A stretch of 64,000 bases of DNA from Lachnospiraceae bacterium (GTDB lineage Bacteria; Bacillota; Clostridia; Lachnospirales; Lachnospiraceae). Under the pieces are notes generated by a model. It was not told the origin of the DNA. It worked only from the letters and a program-made list of their open reading frames with translations, and did not search any database. Position numbers and translations under genes: made by a program. Positions 51,938-61,673 of this stretch are shown here, in pieces. The stretch is from assembly GCA_024690825.1 (NCBI GenBank), contig JAILOK010000097.1, positions 1 through 64,000 on the forward strand, read 5' to 3'. How positions within the stretch are numbered: the stretch's first letter is position 1; each line of letters starts with the position of its first letter.

Positions 51938-51960
51938 CTGATTTGTTCGTTATTTGTCAA

Positions 51961-52032
51961 GGCCCGTTGGTCAAGCGGTTAAGACGCCGCCCTCTCACGG
52001 CGGAAACAGCGGTTCGATTCCGCTACGGGCTA
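51961..52032 (+). tRNA. tRNA-Glu (anticodon CTC)
   Basis: Cloverleaf: acceptor GGCCCGT/ACGGGCT (first pair G-T), anticodon arm CCGCC-CTCTCAC-GGCGG (anticodon CTC, reading GAG), T-arm AGCGG-TTCGATT-CCGCT, discriminator A, no encoded CCA. Confidence 0.94.
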
Positions 52033-52042
52033 TGAATTCCTG

Positions 52043-52069
52043 AAAAATGCCCTGAACAGGGCATTTTTT
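52043..52069 (+). terminator. Terminator after tRNA-Glu
   Basis: AAAAATGCCCTG - AA - CAGGGCATTTTTT, a perfect stem with T-run directly after the tRNA. Confidence 0.93.
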
Positions 52070-52081
52070 GTTGCAAAAGGG

Positions 52082-52110
52082 TTTACAACCCTTATTTTTT
52101 CTACTATAAT
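52082..52110 (+). promoter_or_regulatory. Promoter of the rimP-nusA-infB operon with leader hairpin
   Basis: TTTACA, 17 bases, TATAAT. The roughly 85-base leader contains a GTGGACAG/CTGTCCAC hairpin (52128-52151), which may take part in control of this nusA operon; that role is inference. Confidence 0.8.
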
Positions 52111-52201
52111 AAGCGTGTTGGTTGATGGTGGACAGTTTCAGGGCTGTCCACTTTCGTTTACCTTATGTATTTTTCGTAACTGAAACAGGAGACACAATCA
52201 T

Positions 52202-52465
52202 ATGAATACATCGGAGATCGAAAAGCGTTTTGCAGATATTCTTGCTCCGGTGGCCGAAGAAAACGGCTGCAGGCTGGTCAAAACGGAGTATGTGAAAGAA
52301 TCGGGGAACTGGTTCCTTCGGGGCTATATTGAAAAGCCGGAAGGAGATGTTTCAATAAACGACTGCACGATGATAAGCAGGATCATAAGCAAAAAACTGG
52401 ACAAGGAAGATTTCATAGACGAAGCATATACGATGGAGATATGCTCGCCGGGATTTATGGAGTAG
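52202..52465 (+). CDS. rimP: Ribosome maturation factor RimP, C-terminally truncated
   Basis: 87 residues comprising the whole RimP N-terminal domain (RFADILAPVAEENGCRLVKTEY ... DVSINDCTMISRIISKKLDKEDFIDEAYTMEICSPG) and then FME-stop. In normal RimP (about 150 residues) SPG is followed by LxRPL and an SH3-like C-terminal domain that contacts ribosomal protein S12; none of this is present. Two copies of a dispersed repeat follow six bases after the stop, and nusA starts 95 bases later, so the missing 200 bases were probably replaced during repeat insertion or deletion. Whether it is still functional is unknown. Confidence 0.85.
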   Translation: MNTSEIEKRFADILAPVAEENGCRLVKTEYVKESGNWFLRGYIEKPEGDVSINDCTMISRIISKKLDKEDFIDEAYTMEICSPGFME

Positions 52466-52470
52466 AAACG

Positions 52471-52527
52471 TGACAGAGGGACGGTCCTGCTGTCAACTTT
52501 TGTGACAGAGGGACGGTTCTGCTGACA
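52471..52527 (+). repeat. Two direct copies of the dispersed GGGACGGTTCTGCTG repeat
   Basis: Copy one (52471-52495) contains GAGGGACGGTCCTGCTG and copy two (52503-52527) GAGGGACGGTTCTGCTG, spaced 32 bases apart in direct orientation, in the gap between truncated rimP and nusA. Confidence 0.9.
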
Positions 52528-52560
52528 CACATGTAAACAATATAGGAGGATAACGAAAAA

Positions 52561-53802
52561 ATGAACACGGAACTGAAGGAGGCACTGGATATTCTTGAGA
52601 AGGAAAAGGATATAAGCAGGGATACGCTCTTTGAGGCGATCGAAAATTCCCTTATTACCGCCTGCAGGAACAATTACGGCAGATCGGAAAATATCCATGT
52701 GACGATCGACCGCGAAACCTGCGACTACATAGTCTATGTCGAAAAAACAGTGGTGGAAGAGGTCCTGGACAAAAACACGGAGATCACTCTGGAGGAAGCA
52801 AAAAAGATCGACGAAAACGCTGAACTTGGCGGAACGGTGAGGATCGATGTGGATTCAAAGGATTTCGGCCGTATAGCCACCCAGAATGCCAAAAACGTTA
52901 TCCTTCAAAAGATAAGGGAGGAAGAAAGAAACTCCGTATATAACAAATTTGCCGGAAAGGCAAGAGATGTTGTCACCGGCGTGGTGCAGCGCATCAACGG
53001 AAGAAACATCAGCATAAATCTCGGCAAGGCAGACGCCCTGCTTTCCGAAAACGAGCAGGTTAAGGGCGAGATCTTAAGACCTACCGAAAGAGTAAAGGTA
53101 TATATACTCGAGGTCAAGAATACACCCAGGGGACCGAGGATCCTCGTATCAAGGACTCATCCCGAGCTGGTAAAAAGACTCTTTGAGTCTGAGGTTACCG
53201 AAGTGGCCGACGGAACAGTCGAGATCAAGAGCATATCAAGGGAGGCCGGAAGCCGTACCAAGATCGCGGTATACAGCAACAATTCGGATGTTGATGCCGT
53301 GGGCGCCTGCGTCGGAATGAACGGCACCAGGGTAAATGCCATAGTAGACGAGCTCAAGGGCGAAAAGATAGATATCGTAAACTGGGACGAGAATGCTGCC
53401 ATCTTTATCGAAAACGCGCTCTCACCCGCAAAGGTCGTTTCGGTCATCGTAGACCCCGATGAAAAGACGGCAAAGGTCGTCGTGCCCGATTACCAGCTGT
53501 CGCTGGCCATAGGCAAGGAAGGACAGAATGCCAGACTTGCGGCACGCCTTACAGGCTACAAGATCGACATCAAGAACGAGACCCAGGCCAAGGATGCACC
53601 CGGCTTCAGGATGGAGGATTATCTGACCGACGATTACGAAGAGGGTGAATACGAAGAAGGCGAGTATGAGGAAGACGGGTACGGGTACGAAGAAGGAGAG
53701 TATGAGGAAGGCGGATACGAAGAGGATCCCGAAATGACAGAAGGCGGTGAGGCTTCAGACGAAGAGCCTTCGGAGGAAGAGGTACCGGTTGAGACTGAAT
53801 GA
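52561..53802 (+). CDS. nusA: Transcription termination/antitermination factor NusA
   Basis: 413 residues. N-terminal RNA polymerase-binding domain, S1 domain (DVVTGVVQRINGRNISINLGKADALL), and KH domains (SREAGSRTKIAVYSNNSDVDAVGACVGMNGTRVNAI; DYQLSLAIGKEGQNARLAARLTGYKIDI). After the KH part a tail of about 60 residues is almost wholly acidic with YEEGEYEEG repeats, an addition not found in B. subtilis NusA. AGGAGG precedes ATG 52561. The next gene, ylxQ, begins inside the end of this one. Confidence 0.96.
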   Translation: MNTELKEALDILEKEKDISRDTLFEAIENSLITACRNNYGRSENIHVTIDRETCDYIVYVEKTVVEEVLDKNTEITLEEAKKIDENAELGGTVRIDVDSKDFGRIATQNAKNVILQKIREEERNSVYNKFAGKARDVVTGVVQRINGRNISINLGKADALLSENEQVKGEILRPTERVKVYILEVKNTPRGPRILVSRTHPELVKRLFESEVTEVADGTVEIKSISREAGSRTKIAVYSNNSDVDAVGACVGMNGTRVNAIVDELKGEKIDIVNWDENAAIFIENALSPAKVVSVIVDPDEKTAKVVVPDYQLSLAIGKEGQNARLAARLTGYKIDIKNETQAKDAPGFRMEDYLTDDYEEGEYEEGEYEEDGYGYEEGEYEEGGYEEDPEMTEGGEASDEEPSEEEVPVETE

Positions 53803-54124
53803 GACCGAATTCCTGCTTTCCCTTGCGGCAAAGGCCGGCAAAACGGTCAGCGGGGAAACAGCAGTATTAAATGCCGTAAGATCCGGGAATGCGAGTTTGG
53901 TCATAATAAGTACGGACGCTTCGGATAATACGAAAAAGAAATTCAGCGATAAATGTTCTTATTATGGGATACCGCATTACGAATACGGAACAAAGACAGG
54001 CATAGCGCATGTCATAGGAAAGGAAGTCAGATCGACTGTCGCGGTGACTGACCCGAATCTGGGCGGCAGGATCAGGATGAAGTTAGAGGAGATGAGCGTA
54101 GATGGCAAAGATCAGGATAAATGA
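53789..54124 (+). CDS. L7Ae/YlxQ-type RNA-binding protein
   Basis: 111 residues starting at TTG 53789, which has GAGG six bases before it; the track's earlier start (53747) is inside nus[45 protein letters not shown] and [20 protein letters not shown] are the L7Ae/YlxQ fold. Usually binds kink-turn RNA. It overlaps nusA by 14 bases and infB by 23. The ylxR (DUF448) gene normally found between nusA and ylxQ is missing. Confidence 0.85.
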   Translation: MRLNETEFLLSLAAKAGKTVSGETAVLNAVRSGNASLVIISTDASDNTKKKFSDKCSYYGIPHYEYGTKTGIAHVIGKEVRSTVAVTDPNLGGRIRMKLEEMSVDGKDQDK

Positions 54125-56864
54125 GATAACAAAAGAACTGGTTGGAGAAGGGATAGATGTTGATAACAAAAAGGTTATCGGATTCCTTGAAAGCCAGGGC
54201 ATAACCGGCAAGACACACAGTTCGTCGGTGGAAGAGGAAGAAGCTGAAATGATCAGAAAGCATTTCAACGCTTCAAAGGCGAAGGCTGCGCCGAAAGAGG
54301 AGGAGAAGCCCAAGGCAAAGGCACCGGCAAAACCTGCGGCAGCTCCTGCACCGGCAAAGCCTGCGGCCGTAAAACCCGTGGAAGAAAAACCTGTGGCTGC
54401 AAAGCCGGCAGGGGAAGCGCAGACAGCAGCAAAACCTGCACCGGCAAAGCCGGCAGGCGACAGACCGCCGTTAAAAAAGAAAAAATCAAACATTATCTTT
54501 TCAATTAACACGGGCAATAAAGGCGGAGCAAGACAGGTGGGACAGATCAGCCGCGGAAGGATAGATGATCCGGGACAGCCCGGACGCGGTCTTATTAAAC
54601 CCAAGGTAAAGCCCTCGCCGGCGCCTGAGGTCAATATAATAAGACCCAATGCCCAGCCGCACGCGCCGCAGAAGCCGAAGGCTGATGCAGTTTCAAGACC
54701 GGCAGAAACCACGCCGGTAAATCCGGTTCAGACACCGGCACCCGCAAATATAAGGAGTACAGATCGTGTCAGCAGACAAAGCGCCGAAAAAACGCACATT
54801 AATGCACCTAATACACCGTACAGGAAAGAAGATCCGGGCGTTTCTCGTCATCCTGGCGCTGTTCCAAATAACCGCGGAGGTTTTGCAGGCCCTCAAAGGC
54901 CGGGTGGTAAAGCGTCAAATCAGGGAAAAGGTAAAGACTTTGATGAACAGAAACGCAGATCCGAAGGCGAAAGAAGAAGAGTTCCCGATCAGAGACGCAG
55001 AAGAGATAAGGGAATCTTAGTAACCGACGAGGAGAAGGAGAGAAAGAGAGCCAATCCTCACGGCTTCAAGAAGCCGGCACCGGTGGCAAAGCCTGTTGAG
55101 GAGGAGATCAAGGTAATAACGATCCCCGATACCCTTACGATAAAGGAACTTGCCGATCACATGAGGATGCAGCCCTCGGTGATCATCAAAAAGCTTTTCC
55201 TGACGGGACAGATCGTGACGGTCAATTCCGAGATATCATATGAAGAGGCCGAAAATATCGCGATAGATTACGATATCATCTGCGAGCATGAAAAGACCGT
55301 GGATGTTATTGCAGAGCTCCTCAAAGAGGATGAGGAGGATGAGGCTTCCATGGACAAGCGTCCTCCGGTAGTCTGCGTCATGGGACATGTAGACCACGGC
55401 AAGACCTCGCTTCTTGACACCATCAGAAAGAGCCATGTCACCGAAAAGGAGGCAGGCGGCATCACACAGGCCATAGGAGCTTATACCGTAAGCATCAAGG
55501 GAAGAAAGATAACCTTCCTTGATACTCCCGGACATGAAGCTTTCACTGCCATGCGTATGAGAGGCGCCAATGCCACGGATATCGTTGTGCTTGTGGTCGC
55601 TGCCGACGACGGCGTCATGCCCCAGACAGTTGAGGCCATAAACCACGCAAAGGCGGCAAATGTAGAGATAGTCGTTGCAATAAACAAGATAGACAAGCCC
55701 TCGGCAAATCCCGACCGCGTGAAGCAGGAGCTTTCGGAATACGAGCTCATTCCCGAAGAATGGGGTGGAAGCACCGTATTTGTTCCGGTTTCGGCAAAGG
55801 CCGGCACCGGAGTGGACGACCTGCTTGAAATGATCACGCTTACGGCTGATGTCATGGAACTTAAGGCAAATGCCCACAGAAAGGCCAGAGGAATGGTCAT
55901 AGAGGCAGAGCTTGACAAGGGACGCGGTCCCGTTGCGACGGTGCTCGTACAGAAGGGCACGCTTCATGTCGGAGATTTCATAGCCTGCGGACCCTGCCAC
56001 GGCAAGGTCAGGGCAATGATAGACGACAAGGGCAAGAGGGTAAAGGAAGCAGGACCTTCCATCCCGGTTGAGATACTCGGTCTTGATGATGTTCCGCAGG
56101 CGGGAGAGATCTTCGTATCCCCGGATTCGGAAAAGGAAGCACAGAATTTCGCAAATACCTACAAGGAACAGCACAAGAAGGAACTGCTTTCCGAGACAAA
56201 GAAGAAATCCATGACTTTGGACGATCTCTATTCACAGATCCAGGAAGGAGACCTAAAGGAGTTCAATGTCATAATAAAGGCAGATGTGCAGGGTTCGGTA
56301 GAGGCCTTGAAGACTTCGCTCCTAAAGCTTTCAAACGACGAAGTGGCCGTAAAGGTCATCCACGGAGGAGTAGGAGCGATAAGCGAATCCGATATCACGC
56401 TGGCATCGGCATCAAATGCGATCATCATCGGATTTAATGTCCGCCCGGACAGCACGGCGAAAGCTATAGCCGAATCGGAAAATGTGGATATCCACCTTTA
56501 CAAGGTCATTTACCAGGCGATAGAGGATGTGGAATCCGCCATGAAGGGAATGCTGGCGCCTGTTTACGAGGAAAAGATCATAGGACACGGCGAGATCCGC
56601 CAGGTGTTCAAGGCTTCCGGCATCGGAAATATCGCAGGTTCATATGTGACGGACGGTATAGTCGAAAGAGGATGCTCCGTGAAGATCACGAGAGGAGACG
56701 AGGAGCTCTTCGACGGACCTCTCTCATCACTCAAGCGTTTCAAGGATGATGTGAAGGAAGTGAAGGAAGGCTACGAGTGCGGTCTTACATTTGAAGGATT
56801 TGACAGCGTTGCCGAGGGAGACCTTCTGGAGTTCCACAAGCAGGTTGAGGTTGAAAGAAAGTGA
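54102..56864 (+). CDS. infB: Translation initiation factor IF-2
   Basis: 920 residues. N-terminal helical start ([23 protein letters not shown]), a 230-residue Ala/Pro/Lys-rich linker, IF2_N domain ([27 protein letters not shown], about 345), and the GTPase ([29 protein letters not shown]) followed by domains II-IV. Places initiator tRNA on the ribosome. Starts within ylxQ. Three or so overlapping long antisense ORFs in the track are artefacts of the linker composition. Confidence 0.97.
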   Translation: MAKIRINEITKELVGEGIDVDNKKVIGFLESQGITGKTHSSSVEEEEAEMIRKHFNASKAKAAPKEEEKPKAKAPAKPAAAPAPAKPAAVKPVEEKPVAAKPAGEAQTAAKPAPAKPAGDRPPLKKKKSNIIFSINTGNKGGARQVGQISRGRIDDPGQPGRGLIKPKVKPSPAPEVNIIRPNAQPHAPQKPKADAVSRPAETTPVNPVQTPAPANIRSTDRVSRQSAEKTHINAPNTPYRKEDPGVSRHPGAVPNNRGGFAGPQRPGGKASNQGKGKDFDEQKRRSEGERRRVPDQRRRRDKGILVTDEEKERKRANPHGFKKPAPVAKPVEEEIKVITIPDTLTIKELADHMRMQPSVIIKKLFLTGQIVTVNSEISYEEAENIAIDYDIICEHEKTVDVIAELLKEDEEDEASMDKRPPVVCVMGHVDHGKTSLLDTIRKSHVTEKEAGGITQAIGAYTVSIKGRKITFLDTPGHEAFTAMRMRGANATDIVVLVVAADDGVMPQTVEAINHAKAANVEIVVAINKIDKPSANPDRVKQELSEYELIPEEWGGSTVFVPVSAKAGTGVDDLLEMITLTADVMELKANAHRKARGMVIEAELDKGRGPVATVLVQKGTLHVGDFIACGPCHGKVRAMIDDKGKRVKEAGPSIPVEILGLDDVPQAGEIFVSPDSEKEAQNFANTYKEQHKKELLSETKKKSMTLDDLYSQIQEGDLKEFNVIIKADVQGSVEALKTSLLKLSNDEVAVKVIHGGVGAISESDITLASASNAIIIGFNVRPDSTAKAIAESENVDIHLYKVIYQAIEDVESAMKGMLAPVYEEKIIGHGEIRQVFKASGIGNIAGSYVTDGIVERGCSVKITRGDEELFDGPLSSLKRFKDDVKEVKEGYECGLTFEGFDSVAEGDLLEFHKQVEVERK

Positions 56865-57244
56865 AAAAGAACAGCACAAAAAATAACCGTATCAACGGTG
56901 AGGTGAGGCGCTCCTTAAGCGAGATCATCCGCGATGTCAAGGACCCCAGGGTCGATCCCTTCTGTTCCGTCACGGAGGTGCGCGTGGCTCCGGATTTAAA
57001 GACATGCAAGGTTTTTGTAAGCGTTCTCGGGGACGAAGAAAAGGAAGCGAGCACTCTTGAGGGATTAAAAAGCGCCGAGGGCTTCATCAGGAGGGAGCTT
57101 GCGGCCCGGGTGAACTTGAGAAACACGCCGGAGCTTACCTTTATAATGGATGATTCCATCAGATACGGCATGGAAATGTCAAAAAAGATAGACGAAGTTA
57201 TGGGAAACATGGAAAAGCGGGAGAGTGAGGCAGACAGTGATTAA
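56861..57244 (+). CDS. rbfA: Ribosome-binding factor A
   Basis: 127 residues, GTG start overlapping the infB stop. [46 protein letters not shown] and the KH-like fold to [21 protein letters not shown] are typical. Helps 16S rRNA processing and 30S maturation. Overlaps the next gene. Confidence 0.95.
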   Translation: MKKNSTKNNRINGEVRRSLSEIIRDVKDPRVDPFCSVTEVRVAPDLKTCKVFVSVLGDEEKEASTLEGLKSAEGFIRRELAARVNLRNTPELTFIMDDSIRYGMEMSKKIDEVMGNMEKRESEADSD

Positions 57245-58208
57245 TATTAAAGAATTATGCGAAAATGCTGATACGATAGCCATAAGCGGGCATGTCAGAC
57301 CTGACGGGGACTGCATAGGCTCTGCGCTGGGACTGTCAAACTACTTAAAGAAACTGTATCCGGGAAAAAGGATAACGGTATATCTGATCGATCCGAATCC
57401 GCTGTTTTCATTCCTGAAGGGTTTTGACGATATAGTGAAGGTTCCGGCCTCTGATGTCAACGACCTGTTCATCGCGCTCGATTTGTCCGAAAAACAGAGG
57501 CTCGGGGACAATTACATGCTGTTTGAAAATTCAAAGACTTCGGCATGCATCGATCATCATGTAAATGAGACCGGCTTTACGAAAAATGACTATATCGAGC
57601 CTGACTGCAGTTCGACCGCAGAGCTTGTTTACGGACTGATGGAGGAGGAACTCATCGACAGAGATATAGCCCAGTGCATCTATATGGGACTGGTGCATGA
57701 TACGGGCGTGTTCCAGTACAGCTGCACTCACAGATCCACGATGGAGATAGCGGGAAAACTCATAGAGTATGATTTTGATCATTACAAGATCATTGAGAAG
57801 ACCTTTTTCCAGAAAAGCTATATCCAGAACCAGATCCTGGGACGGGCGCTGCTTGAGAGCATTCTCTTTATGGACGGAAAATGCATAGTATCCATGATAG
57901 ACAGAAAGACCATGGAGTTTTACGGGGCCACATCAAAGGACCTCGAGGGAATAGCAAACCAGCTCCGCTACACCAGAGGAGTGGAATGCGCGATCTTCAT
58001 GTATGAGATAGGCACGCAGGAATTCAAGATATCCCTGCGCTCAAGTGAAAAGATAAACGTCGCGACAGTCGCAAAAACCTTTGGCGGCGGCGGACATGAG
58101 AGGGCGGCGGGACTTACCATGGCCGGTTCCTTCCATGATGTGGTGAACAACCTTTCAAAGATAATAGAAAAGCTCTACAGGGAAAGCGAAGCTGATGCAA
58201 AAGGCTGA
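57237..58208 (+). CDS. nrnA: DHH-family phosphoesterase NrnA (oligoribonuclease/pAp phosphatase)
   Basis: 323 residues from GTG 57237 (GAGG seven bases before). ISGHVRPDGDCIGSALGL (motif I), LFIALDLS, the eponymous ACIDHHVNE (DHH), VHDTGVFQYS, and the DHHA1 part FGGGGHERAAGLT near the end. It degrades nanoRNAs and pAp using manganese. Standard position between rbfA and truB. Confidence 0.95.
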   Translation: MINIKELCENADTIAISGHVRPDGDCIGSALGLSNYLKKLYPGKRITVYLIDPNPLFSFLKGFDDIVKVPASDVNDLFIALDLSEKQRLGDNYMLFENSKTSACIDHHVNETGFTKNDYIEPDCSSTAELVYGLMEEELIDRDIAQCIYMGLVHDTGVFQYSCTHRSTMEIAGKLIEYDFDHYKIIEKTFFQKSYIQNQILGRALLESILFMDGKCIVSMIDRKTMEFYGATSKDLEGIANQLRYTRGVECAIFMYEIGTQEFKISLRSSEKINVATVAKTFGGGGHERAAGLTMAGSFHDVVNNLSKIIEKLYRESEADAKG

Positions 58209-59115
58209 ATCTTCATATAACGGGATGCTTGCGGTATTTAAGGAAGAAGGCTTTACATCAAATGATGTCGTGGCAAAGCTTCGCGGTATCCTTCACATGA
58301 AGAAGATCGGACATACGGGAACCCTGGACCCTGCGGCAACGGGAGTGCTTCCGGTGTGTCTGGGAAAAGGCACAAAGATGATCAGCCTCCTTGAGGATAC
58401 GGACAAAACCTACAGGTGTAAGTGTAAACTTGGCGTGCTTACCGATACCGAAGACATGACCGGGAATGTGGTTGAAACAGGAAGCACGGAAGGGATCACA
58501 AAGGATCGCATAATAAAAGAGCTGGAGAGCTTCAAAGGCCGGTATATGCAGGTTCCGCCGATGTATTCGGCAAAAAAGGTAAACGGCAGAAAGCTCTATG
58601 AACTTGCGCGTGAAGGGGTAGAGATAGAAAGAAAACCCTGCGAGGTTTTTATTAAAAGCATATCGGCGGATTCCTTTGATCTTTCGGATGATATATTTGA
58701 ATTTACGGTCGAATGTTCAAAGGGCACCTATATCAGGTCGCTGTGCCGTGATCTGGGTGAAAGACTCGGTACAAAAGCAAGCATGTTAAAGCTTGTCAGG
58801 ACAAAGGCCTGCGGCATATCGATATCGGATGCACTTAAGCTTTCCGAAATAGAGGAGCTTGCAAAGTCCGGTGAGATATCAAAACGCATGATAAGCATCG
58901 ATAAGGTATTTTCGGAGTATGATGAAATAAGGGCAGGAAACGCAGAAGAGGACAAAAGTGTCAGAAACGGGAATGTGTTAAGGGTTTCACTTCCCGACGG
59001 AAGATACAGGGTATATCTTTCGGACGGCACCTTTGCCGCCATTTACGAGGTGAGGAACAAAAAGGCGCAGTTATGCGGATATTTTCTGACGCAGACGAAT
59101 TTGATAAAAGCGTAA
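58195..59115 (+). CDS. truB: tRNA pseudouridine55 synthase
   Basis: 306 residues. Catalytic Asp in GHTGTLDPAATGVLPVCLGKGTKM; KRYRCKCKLGVLTDTED-like and YSAKKVNGRKLYELAREGVE segments and a C-terminal PUA-like domain are normal. Makes psi55 in the T-loop of all elongator tRNAs. Start overlaps nrnA by 14 bases. Confidence 0.96.
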   Translation: MQKAESSYNGMLAVFKEEGFTSNDVVAKLRGILHMKKIGHTGTLDPAATGVLPVCLGKGTKMISLLEDTDKTYRCKCKLGVLTDTEDMTGNVVETGSTEGITKDRIIKELESFKGRYMQVPPMYSAKKVNGRKLYELAREGVEIERKPCEVFIKSISADSFDLSDDIFEFTVECSKGTYIRSLCRDLGERLGTKASMLKLVRTKACGISISDALKLSEIEELAKSGEISKRMISIDKVFSEYDEIRAGNAEEDKSVRNGNVLRVSLPDGRYRVYLSDGTFAAIYEVRNKKAQLCGYFLTQTNLIKA

Positions 59116-59993
59116 ATGATGCCACGGCGGCGGCCTTCGGTAAATTTGACGGTCTGCACAAAGGACATTTTAAACTCCTTGAAAATGTCCTGAAGCAGAA
59201 GAAATCCGGGCTTTCATCCCTGGTATTGACTTTTGACGGGTCGTTTGCGGATTATTTTTCCGGTGAGAAAAGCGGTGTCCTTTCCACAAATACGGAAAAA
59301 GAAGACCTTCTGCGCGACATGGGAGTGGATCATGAGTTCGTCATGCCGATAAATGAGGAAACAGTCGCCATGGAGCCGGAAGATTTCGTGGAACTGCTTG
59401 TAAAAAAGCTGCATGTCAGATACATAGCGGCAGGACCCGATGTTTCCTTCGGGGCAAAGGGAAGGGGAGACATAAACCTCTTAAAGAAGCTTGCGGAAGA
59501 ATATTCCGTTGAAGTTGAGATAATCGAAAAAGTAAAGCTGGGGGATGATGTGATAAGCTCTTCCCTGATCAAAAATCTCATAGCCGGTGGAAAGATGGAA
59601 CTGGCGCAGGCGGTACTGGGCCGCCCCTACAGCCTTGAGGGAATGGTAACAAGGGGACGGATGCTTGGAAGGAAGCTTGAGATGCCTACGGTGAATCTTT
59701 CGGTTGAGCCCGAAAAGATGCTTCCTCCCTACGGTGTTTATTTTTCACACATATTCCTGGGCACGGGCGTATTTTTGGGTATCACAAATGTAGGAGTTCG
59801 TCCCACAGTAAGCGAAGAAAAAAAGGTTTCCGTCGAAACCTACATATACGATTTTGATGACGATGTTTACGGAGAGACCTTAAGAGTTGAACTGCTTCAT
59901 TTCCTGCGTGGAGAGAAGAAGTTTGAGAATATAGAGGAACTGAAAAGTCAGATGCGTACGGACATGCTTAGGGGAAGGATTTATTTTTCATGA
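59073..59993 (+). CDS. ribF: Bifunctional riboflavin kinase/FMN adenylyltransferase
   Basis: 306 residues. N-terminal nucleotidylyltransferase (AAFGKFDGLHKGHFKLL; VLTFDGSFADYF; YIAAGPDVSFGAKGRG) and C-terminal riboflavin kinase (RPYSLEGMVTRGRMLGRKLEMPTVNLSVEP). Makes FMN and then FAD. It starts 43 bases inside truB, an unusually long overlap, so start choice (59073) could be late by a few codons but the FGKFDG motif must be inside. Confidence 0.95.
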   Translation: MRIFSDADEFDKSVNDATAAAFGKFDGLHKGHFKLLENVLKQKKSGLSSLVLTFDGSFADYFSGEKSGVLSTNTEKEDLLRDMGVDHEFVMPINEETVAMEPEDFVELLVKKLHVRYIAAGPDVSFGAKGRGDINLLKKLAEEYSVEVEIIEKVKLGDDVISSSLIKNLIAGGKMELAQAVLGRPYSLEGMVTRGRMLGRKLEMPTVNLSVEPEKMLPPYGVYFSHIFLGTGVFLGITNVGVRPTVSEEKKVSVETYIYDFDDDVYGETLRVELLHFLRGEKKFENIEELKSQMRTDMLRGRIYFS

Positions 59994-61660
59994 ATGCGAC
60001 CGTATTATTTACCATGATGGGCGGACTCGGGCTTTTCCTTTACGGGATGAAGCTCATGGGAGACAGTATCGAAAATGCCGCCGGCGCGAAACTGAGAAGC
60101 ATACTTGAGACTTTGACTACCAACAAGTTTATGGGCATGATAGTCGGTATATTCTTTACTGCCGCTATCCAGTCCTCGAGCGCCTGTACGGTCATGGTCG
60201 TATCCTTCGTAAATTCGGGCTTGATGGATCTGTATCAGGCCGCCGGCGTTATCTTCGGAGCCAACATCGGTACCACGGTCACTTCCCAGCTCGTTTCCTT
60301 CAATCTTTCAAAATATGCGCCGCTTTTCCTGCTGCCCTCAGTCCTTTTTGCAATGTTCTCAAAACGCTCCATGGTCAGGAAATGCGCAAGCATAGTCGTC
60401 GGATTCGGAATCCTGTTTTTGGGTTTGTCCTCGATGAGCAGCGCCATGTCGGGCATGGCGGATTCACCCCAGCTCATGAGTGTGCTCGGATCATTGAAAT
60501 CCCCGCTTGCGGCCATAATCGTCGGCACGGTCATCACGGGTATAATACAAAGCTCGTCCGTCACCGTCTCGATCATGCTTCTCATGTGCAGGGAAGGACT
60601 TTTGGATATCAATATCTGTCTTTATATCATCCTTGGCTGTAATATAGGCGCCTGCGTTCCGGCCCTTCTTACCGGACTTGCGGGAAAGAAAAACGCCCTC
60701 CGCGCAGCATTGATCCATCTTTTCTTCAATATAATAGGAACGGTCATCATGACAGTGATCCTCATATTTGCGGAGGACGGTGTAGTGGCGATGCTTGAGG
60801 CCGTATCCTCGGGCGACAAGGGAAGGATGATAGCAAATGCCCACTCAATCTTCAAGATCTTCCAGGTTGTGCTCTTATTACCCGTATCCTCACTCATAGT
60901 GAAGCTTACTTATCTTGTCACGCCCGGTGAGGAACACGGCGTCGGCTACAGGGAACAGTTCACTCTCATGTATATAGGAGAGAAGGTTGTTTTCTCACCG
61001 GCTACAGCTGTAATAGATGCAACCCGCGAGCTTGAGCGAATGGGCACTCTTGCAAGCGAAAATATAAACAGGGCGATGAACGCCCTTATTACACTGGATG
61101 AAGACGACATCAGAGAGGTCTACGAGGTCGAAAAGAATATCAATTATCTTAACCATGCGATAGTAAACTATCTGGTCAAGGTGGGCCAGATGAACCTGCC
61201 TGTGGATGACAGCAGACAGATAGGTGCTCTTTTCCATGTTGTGAACGATATCGAGCGCATAGGCGATCATGCCGAGAATGTTGCGGATGCGGCCAAACAG
61301 AGGATAGAAAGCGATATAAGCTTCTCGCTTGAGGCCAGAAACGAGATGGGACGCCTGCTTGAGATGGTAAATACCATAATAAGGTACGCCATGGAGGTAT
61401 TTGCGGGAAATCCCGATATGGAAGAAAAACTGAAGATGGTCGAGGAACTTGAGGACCGGATCGATATCGAGGAGAGAAGCATCCAGGATCATCATGTGGA
61501 GAGGCTTGCGAAGAATGAATGTACTCCGGAGGCGGGAATGCTGTTTTCGGATATCATATCAGGACTTGAAAGGGTTGCGGATCATGCCACCAATATCGCT
61601 TTCGCGATCAGGGATTCCGAAAGAGAGGATCTAAGCGTGAGGCAGGTGGCTGTGAAGTAG
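59990..61660 (+). CDS. Na/Pi cotransporter family protein with C-terminal PhoU-like domain
   Basis: 556 residues. Membrane part (about 1-310) with the two inverted QSSSA/QSSSV repeats (AAIQSSSACTVMVVSFVNSGLM and GIIQSSSVTVSIMLLMC) and GANIGTTVTSQ / GCNIGACVPALL, which are diagnostic of NptA/YjbB-type transporters. The rest is a PhoU-like four-helix region (NDIERIGDHAENV and LERVADHATNI). It exports or imports phosphate with sodium. ATGA overlap with ribF. Confidence 0.93.
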   Translation: MNATVLFTMMGGLGLFLYGMKLMGDSIENAAGAKLRSILETLTTNKFMGMIVGIFFTAAIQSSSACTVMVVSFVNSGLMDLYQAAGVIFGANIGTTVTSQLVSFNLSKYAPLFLLPSVLFAMFSKRSMVRKCASIVVGFGILFLGLSSMSSAMSGMADSPQLMSVLGSLKSPLAAIIVGTVITGIIQSSSVTVSIMLLMCREGLLDINICLYIILGCNIGACVPALLTGLAGKKNALRAALIHLFFNIIGTVIMTVILIFAEDGVVAMLEAVSSGDKGRMIANAHSIFKIFQVVLLLPVSSLIVKLTYLVTPGEEHGVGYREQFTLMYIGEKVVFSPATAVIDATRELERMGTLASENINRAMNALITLDEDDIREVYEVEKNINYLNHAIVNYLVKVGQMNLPVDDSRQIGALFHVVNDIERIGDHAENVADAAKQRIESDISFSLEARNEMGRLLEMVNTIIRYAMEVFAGNPDMEEKLKMVEELEDRIDIEERSIQDHHVERLAKNECTPEAGMLFSDIISGLERVADHATNIAFAIRDSEREDLSVRQVAVK

Positions 61661-61673
61661 CAAGAGGAAGGCG

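Noticed and set aside
54083-54712. 209-residue minus-strand ORF within infB
   Set aside because: Ala/Gly-rich shadow of the Ala/Pro/Lys linker of IF-2.
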